Of a stretch of 64,000 nucleotides of DNA, positions 33,900 through 41,995 are shown piece by piece. Every line of letters starts with the position of its first letter. The first letter of the stretch is position 1. This stretch comes from JBFXAF01 sp050184585. Its GTDB lineage: Bacteria; Pseudomonadota; Alphaproteobacteria; Rhizobiales; Rhizobiaceae. The notes below the pieces were generated by a model that was not told the DNA's origin, made no database searches, and saw only the letters and a program-made list of their open reading frames with translations. The position numbers and the translations under genes are program-made. The stretch spans positions 692,231 to 756,230 of the forward strand of contig JBFXAF010000001.1 of NCBI GenBank assembly GCA_050184585.1. The letters are read 5' to 3'.

Positions 33900-34991
33900 C
33901 TACAGCTCCACCGCCCTGCCCGTCCGCGCCGATTCTTCCGCCGCCGCCCCGATCGTCACCGCCTTCAGCCCGTCGTCCAGCGACACCTCCGGCGCGCCGC
34001 CATGGCGCACGAGGTCGGCGAACTTCCGGTGCTGGAAGAACGTGGAGCCGTGATGGTCGCCCGCCGCCAGCACCTTGTGATCGACGTCGACCGTCTCCCG
34101 GCGCTCGATCTTGGTGTCGCGCGGCGAGATCACGATCTCGGACGATCTCTCCTGTCCGTCGACCGAGAAGCGCGCCGGACCAGGGACCAGCGCGTCGATG
34201 CGGCCGCGGTCGCCGGTGACCGACACCTGTTCCTGCCAGTAGGAGCCCTCGGCGAACATGCACAGATCCAGCATCGCCCTGACGCCGTTCTCGAAATCGA
34301 CGACCACGAAGACGTTGTCGAGGATGTCGGGCGTTCGCCCCCGGTAGCGTTCGTCGAGGAAATTCACGTCCATGCCGCCGGAGGCGTAGACGCGTTTGGC
34401 CTCGGCGCCGGCGAGCAGCCGCATCAGGTCGAAGAAATGGCAGCACTTCTCCACCAGCGTGCCGCCGGTGTTTTCGGCGAAGCGGTTCCAGTCGCCGACC
34501 TTCCGCAGGAACGGGAAGCGGTGTTCGCGGATCGAGATCATCCAGGCCCGGCCGGCGGCGCCCGCCCTCAGTTCTTCCATCAGCCGCTGCATCGGCGGCA
34601 TGTAGCGGTATTCCATCGCGACCCACACGGGTCCCCTGCCGGCCGCGGCGGCGATGATGGCCCGACACTCCTCGACGGAAATGCCGAGCGGCTTCTCGAC
34701 CAGGATCGGTTTGCCTGTCGCCAGCACGTCGCGCATGATCGCCGCGTGCGTGTGGTTCGGACTGGCGATGACATAGGCATCGACGGGGTCGGCCGCGATC
34801 AGGTCGCGATGGTCGCGGAAGGCGCGGCAGCCCTCCCCAGCGAGCGCCTGCGCCGACGCGCGCATGCCCTCGTCCGGGTCCGACACCGCCGCGACGACCG
34901 CGTCACCCAGGAGCGCGATGTTGCGCATGTGCTCGTGGCCCATCATGCCCGACCCGATGATGGCGTAGCGTATGCGGTCGGTCGCGCTCAC
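33900..34991 (-). CDS. Gfo/Idh/MocA family oxidoreductase
   Basis: A 363-residue NAD(P)-dependent dehydrogenase. The N-terminal Rossmann motif is RYAIIGSGMMGHEHM (about 8-22), the catalytic EKP motif is in ILVEKPLGIS (about 95-104), and the C-terminal dimer domain contains GGTLVEKCCHFFDLMRLL. Family members oxidise sugars, inositols or sugar derivatives. The GTG start lies in a GTGA overlap with the upstream isomerase-like gene, so the two form an operon and probably share a sugar substrate, which is unidentified. Confidence 0.88.
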   Translation of the reverse strand: MSATDRIRYAIIGSGMMGHEHMRNIALLGDAVVAAVSDPDEGMRASAQALAGEGCRAFRDHRDLIAADPVDAYVIASPNHTHAAIMRDVLATGKPILVEKPLGISVEECRAIIAAAAGRGPVWVAMEYRYMPPMQRLMEELRAGAAGRAWMISIREHRFPFLRKVGDWNRFAENTGGTLVEKCCHFFDLMRLLAGAEAKRVYASGGMDVNFLDERYRGRTPDILDNVFVVVDFENGVRAMLDLCMFAEGSYWQEQVSVTGDRGRIDALVPGPARFSVDGQERSSEIVISPRDTKIERRETVDVDHKVLAAGDHHGSTFFQHRKFADLVRHGGAPEVSLDDGLKAVTIGAAAEESARTGRAVEL

Positions 34992-36391
34992 AGGTCGAAC
35001 ACCGGGATGCCGAGGGCGTGCGCGGCCGATTCCAGCGTGGCGCGGTGGTCGCCATAGGCAAGTGCCAGGTGATGCTCCAGGGCCCCGTCCATGATGGCGG
35101 CCAGCACCGATCTGGCGCCGGCATCGAAGCGGACGACGCCCGACGTTCCGGTGAAGGCCATCGGCCGCGCAAGCATCTCGCCACCGCCGATGACCGCCGA
35201 GACCCTGCCCCTCGCCTGACTGACGCGGAAGAAGGTGACGCGCCCCCCCTTCAGGGGGAATTCGAAGAGAAGTGGCATCTTTCTGTTGGTGTGGATCGTC
35301 GCTCGCGCCTTGAAGGTCGGCTCCATCATGGAGGCGGGCGCCTGGCCGCAATGCCAGACGACGCCCGTGTCGTCTGCGATGTCGATGTCGACGAGATCGG
35401 CGAGGAAGGCAGGCTGGTCGGCGATCTTCTGGAGCAGGAGCGTGGTCAGCGCGCCATAGACGTCGGCCTCGCAGGCGCAGGGAATGCGCCGTTCTCCCAT
35501 CATCGACACCGGGCCGCAGACCGCCCCGCCATATTCTGTGAATGTCTCCGGCCAGCAGCGAATGGCGAAGGCGTCGTAACGACCCTCGTCGCGCATGCCG
35601 GCCAGCGCGGCGCGAAGCCGCAGCGAGCGGTCGAGCTCTGCCTGGTCGACCGCGTCCAGGCCGCCGGCCACGGCGGCGGCTGCCGCGCGTTCGACGGCGA
35701 CCTTGGTTCTTGGCACACGCTTGGCCCGCGCGAAGAAATCCGTGAGGTCGATACGCTCGACGCGTACGTCCGCAAGCTCGGACAGGCGTCCGGGATCGTA
35801 GTCGCAGGTGTGGAAGCCGGCCGGCCGCTCGCCGATGCGCCCGATGCGCGCGCCGCGCATCGCCGCGACGGCTTCCGCGCCCTCGATATTGGCCTCGATG
35901 GCGGGACGCAGCTCGCGCGGTGCGCTATCTCGTCCGCCGGCGAGCAGTTCGTCGAGCGCCTTGCCGATGTCCTTCGCCTCGGGTGCAGCATAGAGGTAGC
36001 CAAACGCCTTCCCGGTGACGCCGAGCGCGTGTGCGGCGAGGTTGAGGCCACAGAAGGCGTTGAGCCTCAGGCGCCCGCCGAGCCGGGGTTCGGGTATGGC
36101 CCAGATCGCGACCGGACTGGCGAACGAACCGGCGATCTCGACGGCCATCGCCGCGTCGGTGAACGTGACCTGCAGGATGAGGACGCGGTCCGGTTTCTCG
36201 CTCACTAGCAGGGCCAGCGCCCGCTGTGCGGCGGCTGCGTCGAACAAAAGCTCGCGAGACCCGGACAGCCGGTGTCCCGATCGTTCCAGCGCCGCGAACA
36301 TGGCGGCCGCACGCTCCTCCGCATAGGGAACGTCGAACGTCGGCCGCGCCAGCGGCAGGACGCCTACGGTAAGGCGTGCCTTGTTTTTCAT
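34988..36391 (-). CDS. L-fucose/L-arabinose isomerase-like protein
   Basis: A 467-residue protein of the FucI/AraA fold. The N-terminal region (VGVLPLARPTFDVPYAEERA) and the Rossmann-like LILQVTFTDAAMAVEIA resemble fucose isomerases, and the C-terminal part has IHTNRKMPLLFEFPLKGGRVTF and HHLALAYGDHRATLESAAHALGIP. It is likely to interconvert an aldose and a ketose with a divalent metal, or to be a related non-isomerase. It overlaps the MocA-type dehydrogenase gene. With the PfkB kinase nearby it suggests a small sugar-catabolic set without its transporter. Confidence 0.75.
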   Translation of the reverse strand: MKNKARLTVGVLPLARPTFDVPYAEERAAAMFAALERSGHRLSGSRELLFDAAAAQRALALLVSEKPDRVLILQVTFTDAAMAVEIAGSFASPVAIWAIPEPRLGGRLRLNAFCGLNLAAHALGVTGKAFGYLYAAPEAKDIGKALDELLAGGRDSAPRELRPAIEANIEGAEAVAAMRGARIGRIGERPAGFHTCDYDPGRLSELADVRVERIDLTDFFARAKRVPRTKVAVERAAAAAVAGGLDAVDQAELDRSLRLRAALAGMRDEGRYDAFAIRCWPETFTEYGGAVCGPVSMMGERRIPCACEADVYGALTTLLLQKIADQPAFLADLVDIDIADDTGVVWHCGQAPASMMEPTFKARATIHTNRKMPLLFEFPLKGGRVTFFRVSQARGRVSAVIGGGEMLARPMAFTGTSGVVRFDAGARSVLAAIMDGALEHHLALAYGDHRATLESAAHALGIPVFDL

Positions 36392-36436
36392 CAGCCTTTC
36401 GCGTCCCTATATGACGAAGACGGAACTGGAGGCCGG

Positions 36437-36991
36437 ATGCTGCGACTGACGCTTGCTCTTTGTATCGCCCTCTTGAGCGCGCCGGCCGGCGCCACGGAAG
36501 CCGGGTGGGCACTGCTCAGGGAAGGCGGCCACGTCGTCGTCCTGCGCCACGCGATGGCAAGCGGCGCCGTCGATCCGCCGAACGTCGACCCGGAGAACTG
36601 CGCGACACAGCGCAACCTGACCGAGCGCGGCAAACAGCAGGCGCGAAAGATCGGCGCGCTGTTCGCGGCGCGCGCCGCGAATGCCGACCGAGTTCTGTCC
36701 AGCCGGTACTGCCGCACGATGGAGACCGCTCGCCTTGCGTTCGGCGACAGGGACCTCGAACCGTTCGAGGCGCTCGACCCCGCGGCGGCCGGGTCGCCCG
36801 AGGCGGAACCCAACAAGGCGGCCGTCATGGCCGAGGTCGCGAACTTCGTCGGCTCGGGGAACCTTGTGATGGTCACCCATCTCGACGTCATCCAGGCGCT
36901 GACCGGAGCCGGTGCGCGCGAGGGCGAGGCGATCGTCGTGCGCGCCGACGGCGACCGGCTGCATGTGCTGGCGCGCATCGTCTTCAACTGA
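36437..36991 (+). CDS. Exported histidine phosphatase family protein
   Basis: A 184-residue protein with a signal peptide (about 1-19, cleavage near AGA) and the histidine phosphatase core: VVVLRHAMASG supplies the phospho-accepting histidine, NLTERGKQQARKIGALF follows, then DRVLSSRYCRTMETARLAFG and MVTHLDVIQAL with the second histidine. It lacks the usual RHG motif but has the RHA variant. ATG 36437 with GGAGG upstream is preferred. The substrate is unknown; its start is 45 bases from the divergent isomerase-like gene. Confidence 0.85.
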   Translation: MLRLTLALCIALLSAPAGATEAGWALLREGGHVVVLRHAMASGAVDPPNVDPENCATQRNLTERGKQQARKIGALFAARAANADRVLSSRYCRTMETARLAFGDRDLEPFEALDPAAAGSPEAEPNKAAVMAEVANFVGSGNLVMVTHLDVIQALTGAGAREGEAIVVRADGDRLHVLARIVFN

Positions 36992-37010
36992 ACGTTCCAA
37001 CACGGCCGGA

Positions 37011-37907
37011 TCACGAACGCGCCCTCATGAAGGTCTCCGCCTCGGCCCGACCCGGCGCGCCGGCGCGCCCGCCGAAGCGTGTACACTTGATTGCCGCCGC
37101 CGCATTGGCGAGCCGGATCGCCTCGGTCTCGTCGGCGCCCTCGCCCAGCGCGAGGGCGAACGCGCCGTGCCACACGTCTCCCGCGCCAAGCGTGTCGACC
37201 ACCTCGACCGGGTAGGCGGGCACATGGCCGGTCTCGCCCTTCGCCAGGAAGGTCACGCCGTGTTCGCCATCGGTGACGCAGACCCACGCACCGGTCTCTG
37301 CCGCCGCCTGCCTCAAGCCTCGCTCGATGTCGCCGTGGCCGCAATAATCCCGCAGGCCCTGGCGTGAGAAGGCGACATGCGTTCCGGCGCGGATCGTCGC
37401 AAGGGCCTCGCGTGTTGGCGCCTCGGCGTCGACGATCGCCGGCAGCCCTCTCGCCTTCGCCGCGTCGAGCACCGCCGGACCGCCCTGCGGCCATCGCGTA
37501 TCGGCGAGCGCGGCGTCGAACCGATCCGGCAGCATGGGGGTCAGCCAGTCCGCGTCGAAGCTCATCCCCATGTCACGGTAGTTGACGATCTGGCGTTCTC
37601 CCTTGGCGTCGATGAACACCGACGAGAAGGAGGAGCGCTTGCCGTCGAAGCGCCGGACAAGCGTCGTGTCGACGTTCTCGCGGGCGAGGTCGGCAAGGAT
37701 CATGTCGGCGATCGCGTCGTCTCCCAGCCGCGTCGCCAGCAGGGCTCGGCCTCCGAGCCGCGCCACCGCCACGGCGGCGTTTGCAGCGCCCCCGCCGCCG
37801 ACGATCTCTGCATCCCTGGCGCGATACTTCTCGGCGCGGCGCGGCATCTCGTCGATCCTGAAGACGAAATCGATGACGGCGACGCCGGCAATGAGGACAG
37901 TGGTCAT
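37011..37907 (-). CDS. PfkB-family sugar kinase
   Basis: A 298-residue ribokinase-type kinase. The N-terminal VLIAGVAVIDFVFRIDEMPR, the GGGGAANAAVAVARLGGRA sugar-binding region (about 38-56), and the C-terminal VDTLGAGDVWHGAFALALGEG (DTxGAGD anion-hole motif, about 238-258) are clear. It phosphorylates a sugar or nucleoside, identity unknown. The start was set at the ATG of MTTVLIAG. A double GntR-like box lies 41 bases upstream. It is probably functionally linked to the neighbouring isomerase and dehydrogenase genes. Confidence 0.87.
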   Translation of the reverse strand: MTTVLIAGVAVIDFVFRIDEMPRRAEKYRARDAEIVGGGGAANAAVAVARLGGRALLATRLGDDAIADMILADLARENVDTTLVRRFDGKRSSFSSVFIDAKGERQIVNYRDMGMSFDADWLTPMLPDRFDAALADTRWPQGGPAVLDAAKARGLPAIVDAEAPTREALATIRAGTHVAFSRQGLRDYCGHGDIERGLRQAAAETGAWVCVTDGEHGVTFLAKGETGHVPAYPVEVVDTLGAGDVWHGAFALALGEGADETEAIRLANAAAAIKCTRFGGRAGAPGRAEAETFMRARS

Positions 37908-37947
37908 TCTGGATGGACGGCGCTGCGGACGCGCCACCCTAGGCCAA

Positions 37948-37970
37948 GTCTTATATAAGATACAAGACTC
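37948..37970. promoter_or_regulatory. Overlapping GTCTTATA / ATACAAGAC palindromic sites
   Basis: GTCTTATATAAGATACAAGAC contains two overlapping imperfect palindromes (GTCTTATATAAGAT and ATAAGATACAAGAC) in the promoter region of the PfkB kinase. The same half-sites, GTCTTATA and ATACAAGAC, make up the single palindrome upstream of the molybdoenzyme operon at 47506-47519. The form is that of a GntR-type operator. No GntR gene is present in the window. Confidence 0.5.
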
Positions 37971-38135
37971 ATGCTCAAAATCGCGGGAGACCGGCTTTCG
38001 CGCGTCCGCGTCAGCGACGCATCGACGCCGAACAATCGACGGTAACCGAGCCGCGACATTCGCCCTTTTCCTGCCGGCGAAACTCGACTAGACAGCCGAA
38101 ACTCCCGAAGACCTCCGCGCAATCGAGGGAATGCC

Positions 38136-38417
38136 GTGCCGACAACGTTCGAGAAAGTCGCCAAGATCATCGCCGATACGAGCGAGATCGATATCGAGAC
38201 GATTACGCCTGAAAGCCACACGATCGACGATCTCGGGATCGACAGCCTCGACTTCCTCGACATCGTTTTCGCGATCGACAAGGAGTTCGGCATCAAGGTG
38301 CCGCTCGAGCGCTGGACCCAGGACGTCAATGACGGCAAGGTCTCGACCGAGGAATACTTCGTCATGAAGAACCTCTGCGCCAAGATCGACGCGCTCGTCG
38401 CCGCAAAGGCCGCGTGA
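38136..38417 (+). CDS. acpXL: Acyl carrier protein AcpXL for very-long-chain lipid A acylation
   Basis: A 93-residue acyl carrier protein. The phosphopantetheine serine is Ser37 in LGIDSLDFLDIV, followed by the AcpXL-specific VPLERWTQDVNDGKVSTEEYF. AcpXL carries the 26-28 carbon hydroxy acid that is transferred to lipid A in Rhizobiales. The GTG start has GAGGGA upstream; no ATG in frame fits. Its stop overlaps the next gene (GTGA), and the order continues with two ketosynthases, a dehydrogenase and lpxXL, the conserved XL cluster. The dehydratase gene fabZXL, usually second, is missing here. Confidence 0.93.
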   Translation: MPTTFEKVAKIIADTSEIDIETITPESHTIDDLGIDSLDFLDIVFAIDKEFGIKVPLERWTQDVNDGKVSTEEYFVMKNLCAKIDALVAAKAA

Positions 38418-39631
38418 CGACCGCCGCGCACCTCGAAGGATCGCGGACGGCCATGAGCGCGCACGATGTCCTGATAACCGGCATCGGCCTCGTTTCCTCC
38501 CTGGGCCAAGGGATCGACGCGCATTGGCAGGCATTGTCGGCGAGCGCGAAACCGGTGCTCGATGCGGAGCGCTTCGCCCCCTACACCGTCCACCCCCTGC
38601 CCGAAATTGACTGGAACCTGCAGATCGCCAAGCGTGGCGACCAGCGCCAGATGGAGACATGGCAGCGGCTCGGCACCTACACCGCCGGGATGGCGCTGGA
38701 CGACGCAGGCATCAAGGGCGACGAGGCGCTCTGCGCATCGATGGACATGATCGTCGCCGCCGGCGGCGGCGAACGCGATCAGACGGTCGACGAGGCCATT
38801 CTGGCGGCGTCGGAGGCGCGCAACGACCATGGAATCCTGCTCAACGAGAAATTGACGACCGAACTTCGTCCGACCCTCTTCCTGGCGCAGCTCTCCAACC
38901 TTCTCGCCGGCAACATCTCGATCGTGCACAAGGTCACCGGTTCGTCGATGACCTTCATGGGCGAGGAAGGCTCGGGCGTGGCGGCGGTCGAGACGGCGGC
39001 GGCGCGCATTCGCGTAGGCCAGTCGACCCACGCCCTGGTCGGAGGCGCCTACAACGCCGAACATCCCGACATGCTGCTTGGCTACGAGCTCGGCGGTTAC
39101 CTGCACCGCGGCCCCTGGAAGCCGGTCTGGCAGCGTGCAGGGTCCGAAGGCGGCGGCGTCGTCACCGGCTCGGGCGCCGCCTTCCTGGTGCTGGAGTCCC
39201 GCGAGCATGCGCAACGCCGCGGCCGCAAGGCCTATGCTGAACTGGGTCCGGTTCGATCCGGCCGCGCGAGCAGGTCCGGCGAAGCGCTTGCACCGGCACT
39301 CATCGACATGTTCGCCGGTGAGGCCGGCCCCGGAGCCGCGCTCGTGATATCCGGCGCGTCCGGCGCCAAATTGGCGACCGCCGCCGAAGCCGCGGCGCTC
39401 GCGGCTTCCGGCCTGGCCGCCCGTCGCGGCATCGCCACCACCACCGGGCATCTGAGGGAAGCCCAGTTCCCCTTCGTCGTCGGAATCGCCGCGGCGCTCG
39501 TCGCCAGACGGAGCGCGTTGCCGCCGCTCGATCCGACCGAAGCCGCGCATGCCGGTCCCATGGACCGGGTGCTTGCCACCGCCGTCGGCTTCCATCGCTT
39601 CGAGGGCGCTGCCATGGTGTCCGCCGCGTGA
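38414..39631 (+). CDS. fabF2XL: FabF2XL, ketosynthase-like protein without catalytic Cys
   Basis: A 405-residue beta-ketoacyl-ACP synthase homologue in the AcpXL cluster. The thiolase fold is recognisable (VLITGIGLVSSLGQGIDAHW at about 19-38; GSGVAAVETAAARIRVGQST after the nucleophile region). The active-site Cys is replaced: the segment reads KVTGSSMTFMGEEG, with Ser at about 177. The first catalytic His motif is also lost (SGASGAKL where HGTST is expected), though GHLREAQ retains the second His. It therefore looks like a chain-length factor partner of the next gene. GTG 38414 overlaps the acpXL stop; an ATG at 38453 is an alternative start. Confidence 0.85.
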   Translation: MTTAAHLEGSRTAMSAHDVLITGIGLVSSLGQGIDAHWQALSASAKPVLDAERFAPYTVHPLPEIDWNLQIAKRGDQRQMETWQRLGTYTAGMALDDAGIKGDEALCASMDMIVAAGGGERDQTVDEAILAASEARNDHGILLNEKLTTELRPTLFLAQLSNLLAGNISIVHKVTGSSMTFMGEEGSGVAAVETAAARIRVGQSTHALVGGAYNAEHPDMLLGYELGGYLHRGPWKPVWQRAGSEGGGVVTGSGAAFLVLESREHAQRRGRKAYAELGPVRSGRASRSGEALAPALIDMFAGEAGPGAALVISGASGAKLATAAEAAALAASGLAARRGIATTTGHLREAQFPFVVGIAAALVARRSALPPLDPTEAAHAGPMDRVLATAVGFHRFEGAAMVSAA

Positions 39632-39647
39632 CAGCGAGACGAGACCG

Positions 39648-40916
39648 ATGAAGACCACCGATCACCGCGGACGCCCCATCGTTGCCGTGACCGGCATTGG
39701 CGTGGTGACGTCGCTGGCCGCCGGCAAGGCCGAGAACTGGCGCCGGCTCACCGCCGGGGAATCGGGCATCCACGCCATCACCCGCTTCCCCGTCGACCAT
39801 CTCAATACGACGATCGCTGGCACCGTCGACTTCCTCGACGCGAGCACACGGGGCGCATCGGTCCTGACCTTCGAACTCGCCCGGCTTGCGGGCGAAGAGG
39901 CGCTGGCCCAAGCCGGGCTCGCGGGCGACAATTTCGACGGCCGCCTCTTCCTCGCCTCGCCGCCCGTCGAACTCTCGTGGCATGACCGGTTCGCCCTCAA
40001 CGCCGAGGGGCGCGAGGACGCCGGATACAAACGCCTGCTCGCGCTCGCCGGGCGAGCCGAGCATGGAGACGTGTTCGAGACGACGATGTTCGGCGCCATC
40101 GCCGATCGGCTCGCCGACCGTTTCGGCACGCGCGGCCTGCCGGTCACTCTTTCGACGGCGTGTGCTTCCGGCGCTACGGCGATCCAGCTTGGCGTCGATT
40201 CGATCCGCCGCGGCGAGGCGGACCGCGCGCTGGCGATCGGCGCGGACGGCTCGGCGACCGCGGAATCGCTGATCCGCTTCTCCCTGCTCTCGGCGCTCTC
40301 CACGCAGAACGCCGATCCGTCCAAGGCTTCGAAGCCGTTCTCGAAGGATCGCGACGGTTTCGTGCTGGCCGAGGGCGCGGGTTCGCTGGTGCTGGAATCG
40401 CTCGAGAGCGCGGTCGCGCGCGGCGCGGAGGTGCTCGGGATCCTGCGCGGCTACGGTGAGCGCGCCGACGATTTCCACCGCACCCGCTCCAAGCCGGATG
40501 GCTCTCCCGCGATCGCAGCGGTACGCGCGGCTCTCGCGGATTCGGGGCTCGCGGAAGGCGAGATCGACTACGTGAACGCCCACGGCACCTCGACGCCCGA
40601 GAACGACAAGATGGAGCACCTGTCGCTCTCGACCGTGTTCGGCGAGCGCATGCGCAGGATTCCCATATCGTCCAACAAGTCGATGATCGGCCACACGCTC
40701 TCGGCGGCGGGCGCCGTCGAGGCGGCGTTCTCGCTGCTGACGATGCGCGAGGGCACCATTCCCCCGACGATAAACCACGACCAGCCCGACCCCGCGATCG
40801 AACTCGACGTGGTGCCGAATGTCAGCAGGAAAGCCGACGTTCGCGCGGTGCTTTCCAATTCCTTCGGCTTCGGCGGTCAGAACACCTGCCTTGTCATGGC
40901 CCGCGAACCGTTCTAA
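39648..40916 (+). CDS. fabF1XL: FabF1XL, beta-ketoacyl-ACP synthase II-type
   Basis: A 422-residue condensing enzyme. The nucleophile Cys172 lies in LSTACASGATAIQ, the first His in NAHGTSTPENDKMEH and the second in SNKSMIGHTLSAAGAVEA, so it is catalytically complete. It should elongate the acyl chain on AcpXL, probably as a heterodimer with the Cys-less homologue encoded just upstream. Compared with housekeeping FabF it diverges in the middle, as expected of the XL type. It sits 17 bases after the previous gene. Confidence 0.9.
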   Translation: MKTTDHRGRPIVAVTGIGVVTSLAAGKAENWRRLTAGESGIHAITRFPVDHLNTTIAGTVDFLDASTRGASVLTFELARLAGEEALAQAGLAGDNFDGRLFLASPPVELSWHDRFALNAEGREDAGYKRLLALAGRAEHGDVFETTMFGAIADRLADRFGTRGLPVTLSTACASGATAIQLGVDSIRRGEADRALAIGADGSATAESLIRFSLLSALSTQNADPSKASKPFSKDRDGFVLAEGAGSLVLESLESAVARGAEVLGILRGYGERADDFHRTRSKPDGSPAIAAVRAALADSGLAEGEIDYVNAHGTSTPENDKMEHLSLSTVFGERMRRIPISSNKSMIGHTLSAAGAVEAAFSLLTMREGTIPPTINHDQPDPAIELDVVPNVSRKADVRAVLSNSFGFGGQNTCLVMAREPF

Positions 40917-40948
40917 TCGACCCCGATTTCGAGGTTCGCCGCCAGCCC

Positions 40949-41977
40949 ATGCGCGCATTGCAGCTCATCGAGGATCGACGGCTCGAAGCAGTCGACATCC
41001 CACCACCGCCGCCGCCCGCGCATGGCGAGGTGACGCTGCGCATCGCCGCCGTGGCGCTCAACCACATCGACGTGTGGGGCTGGCGCGGCATGGCGTTCGC
41101 CAAGCGCAAGATGCCGCTGGTGATCGGCGCCGAGGCGAGTGGCGTCGTCGAGGCGGTCGGGTCGGGCGTGTCGGGAATCGGCCCGGGCCAGCTCGTCGCG
41201 ATCTACGGCGCGCGGACCTGCGGGCTCTGTCGCGCCTGCCGCGAGGGCCGCGACAATCTTTGCGATCACGTCTCCGGCGTGCACGGGTTCCACATCGACG
41301 GCTTCGCACAGGAACTGATCAACGTTCCAGCGCGCCAGCTCGTGCCCGCGCCTCCCGGCGTCGATGCCGTCGCCGCCGCGGTCACGCCGGTCACCTTCGG
41401 CACGGTCGAGCACATGCTCTTCGACAACGCCAGGCTCGAACCGGGGGAGACGATCCTCGTCCACGCCGGCGGCTCGGGCATCGGCAGCGCCGCGATCCAG
41501 CTTGCCAAGCGCATGGGCTGCACGGTCATCACCACGGTCGGCTCGGCCGGAAAGATCGAAAAGGCCAGGGCGCTGGGCGCCGACCACGTCATCAACTACC
41601 GCGAGGACCGGTTCGAGAGCATCGCGCGCAAGCTGACGGGCAAGCGTGGCGTCGACGTCGTGTTCGAGCATGTCGGCGCGGACACCTGGGCCGGCTCGAT
41701 GCTGGCGCTGAGGCGGGGCGGACGACTGGTCACCTGCGGCTCGACGTCCGGCGTATCGACGCAGATGAACCTGATGCAGCTGTTCCAGCAGCAGTTCAGG
41801 ATAATCGGATCGTTCGGTTGCCGGATGGAGAACATCGCCGACGCCATGCAGAAGATGGCCGCGGGGCTGGCGAAGCCGGTGATCGACACCAAGGTCGACT
41901 TTTCGTCGATCGGACGTGCGCTCGAGCGCATGGAGGGCCGGGACGTGTTCGGCAAGATCGTGCTGAGGATGGCCTGA
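40949..41977 (+). CDS. Zinc-type dehydrogenase/enoyl reductase of the XL cluster
   Basis: A 342-residue medium-chain dehydrogenase/reductase. GHE-type region IGAEASGVVEAVGSGV, structural zinc Cys pattern CGLCRACREGRDNLC (about 91-105), and NAD(P)-binding VHAGGSGIGSAAIQLAKR (about 171-188) are present. In rhizobia the equivalent gene lies between fabF1XL and lpxXL and is thought to serve as the reductase of very-long-chain acid synthesis. The precise step, enoyl reduction or alcohol oxidation, is not proven. Confidence 0.86.
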   Translation: MRALQLIEDRRLEAVDIPPPPPPAHGEVTLRIAAVALNHIDVWGWRGMAFAKRKMPLVIGAEASGVVEAVGSGVSGIGPGQLVAIYGARTCGLCRACREGRDNLCDHVSGVHGFHIDGFAQELINVPARQLVPAPPGVDAVAAAVTPVTFGTVEHMLFDNARLEPGETILVHAGGSGIGSAAIQLAKRMGCTVITTVGSAGKIEKARALGADHVINYREDRFESIARKLTGKRGVDVVFEHVGADTWAGSMLALRRGGRLVTCGSTSGVSTQMNLMQLFQQQFRIIGSFGCRMENIADAMQKMAAGLAKPVIDTKVDFSSIGRALERMEGRDVFGKIVLRMA

Positions 41978-41995
41978 GGCCATGGTCCAGGGCTG

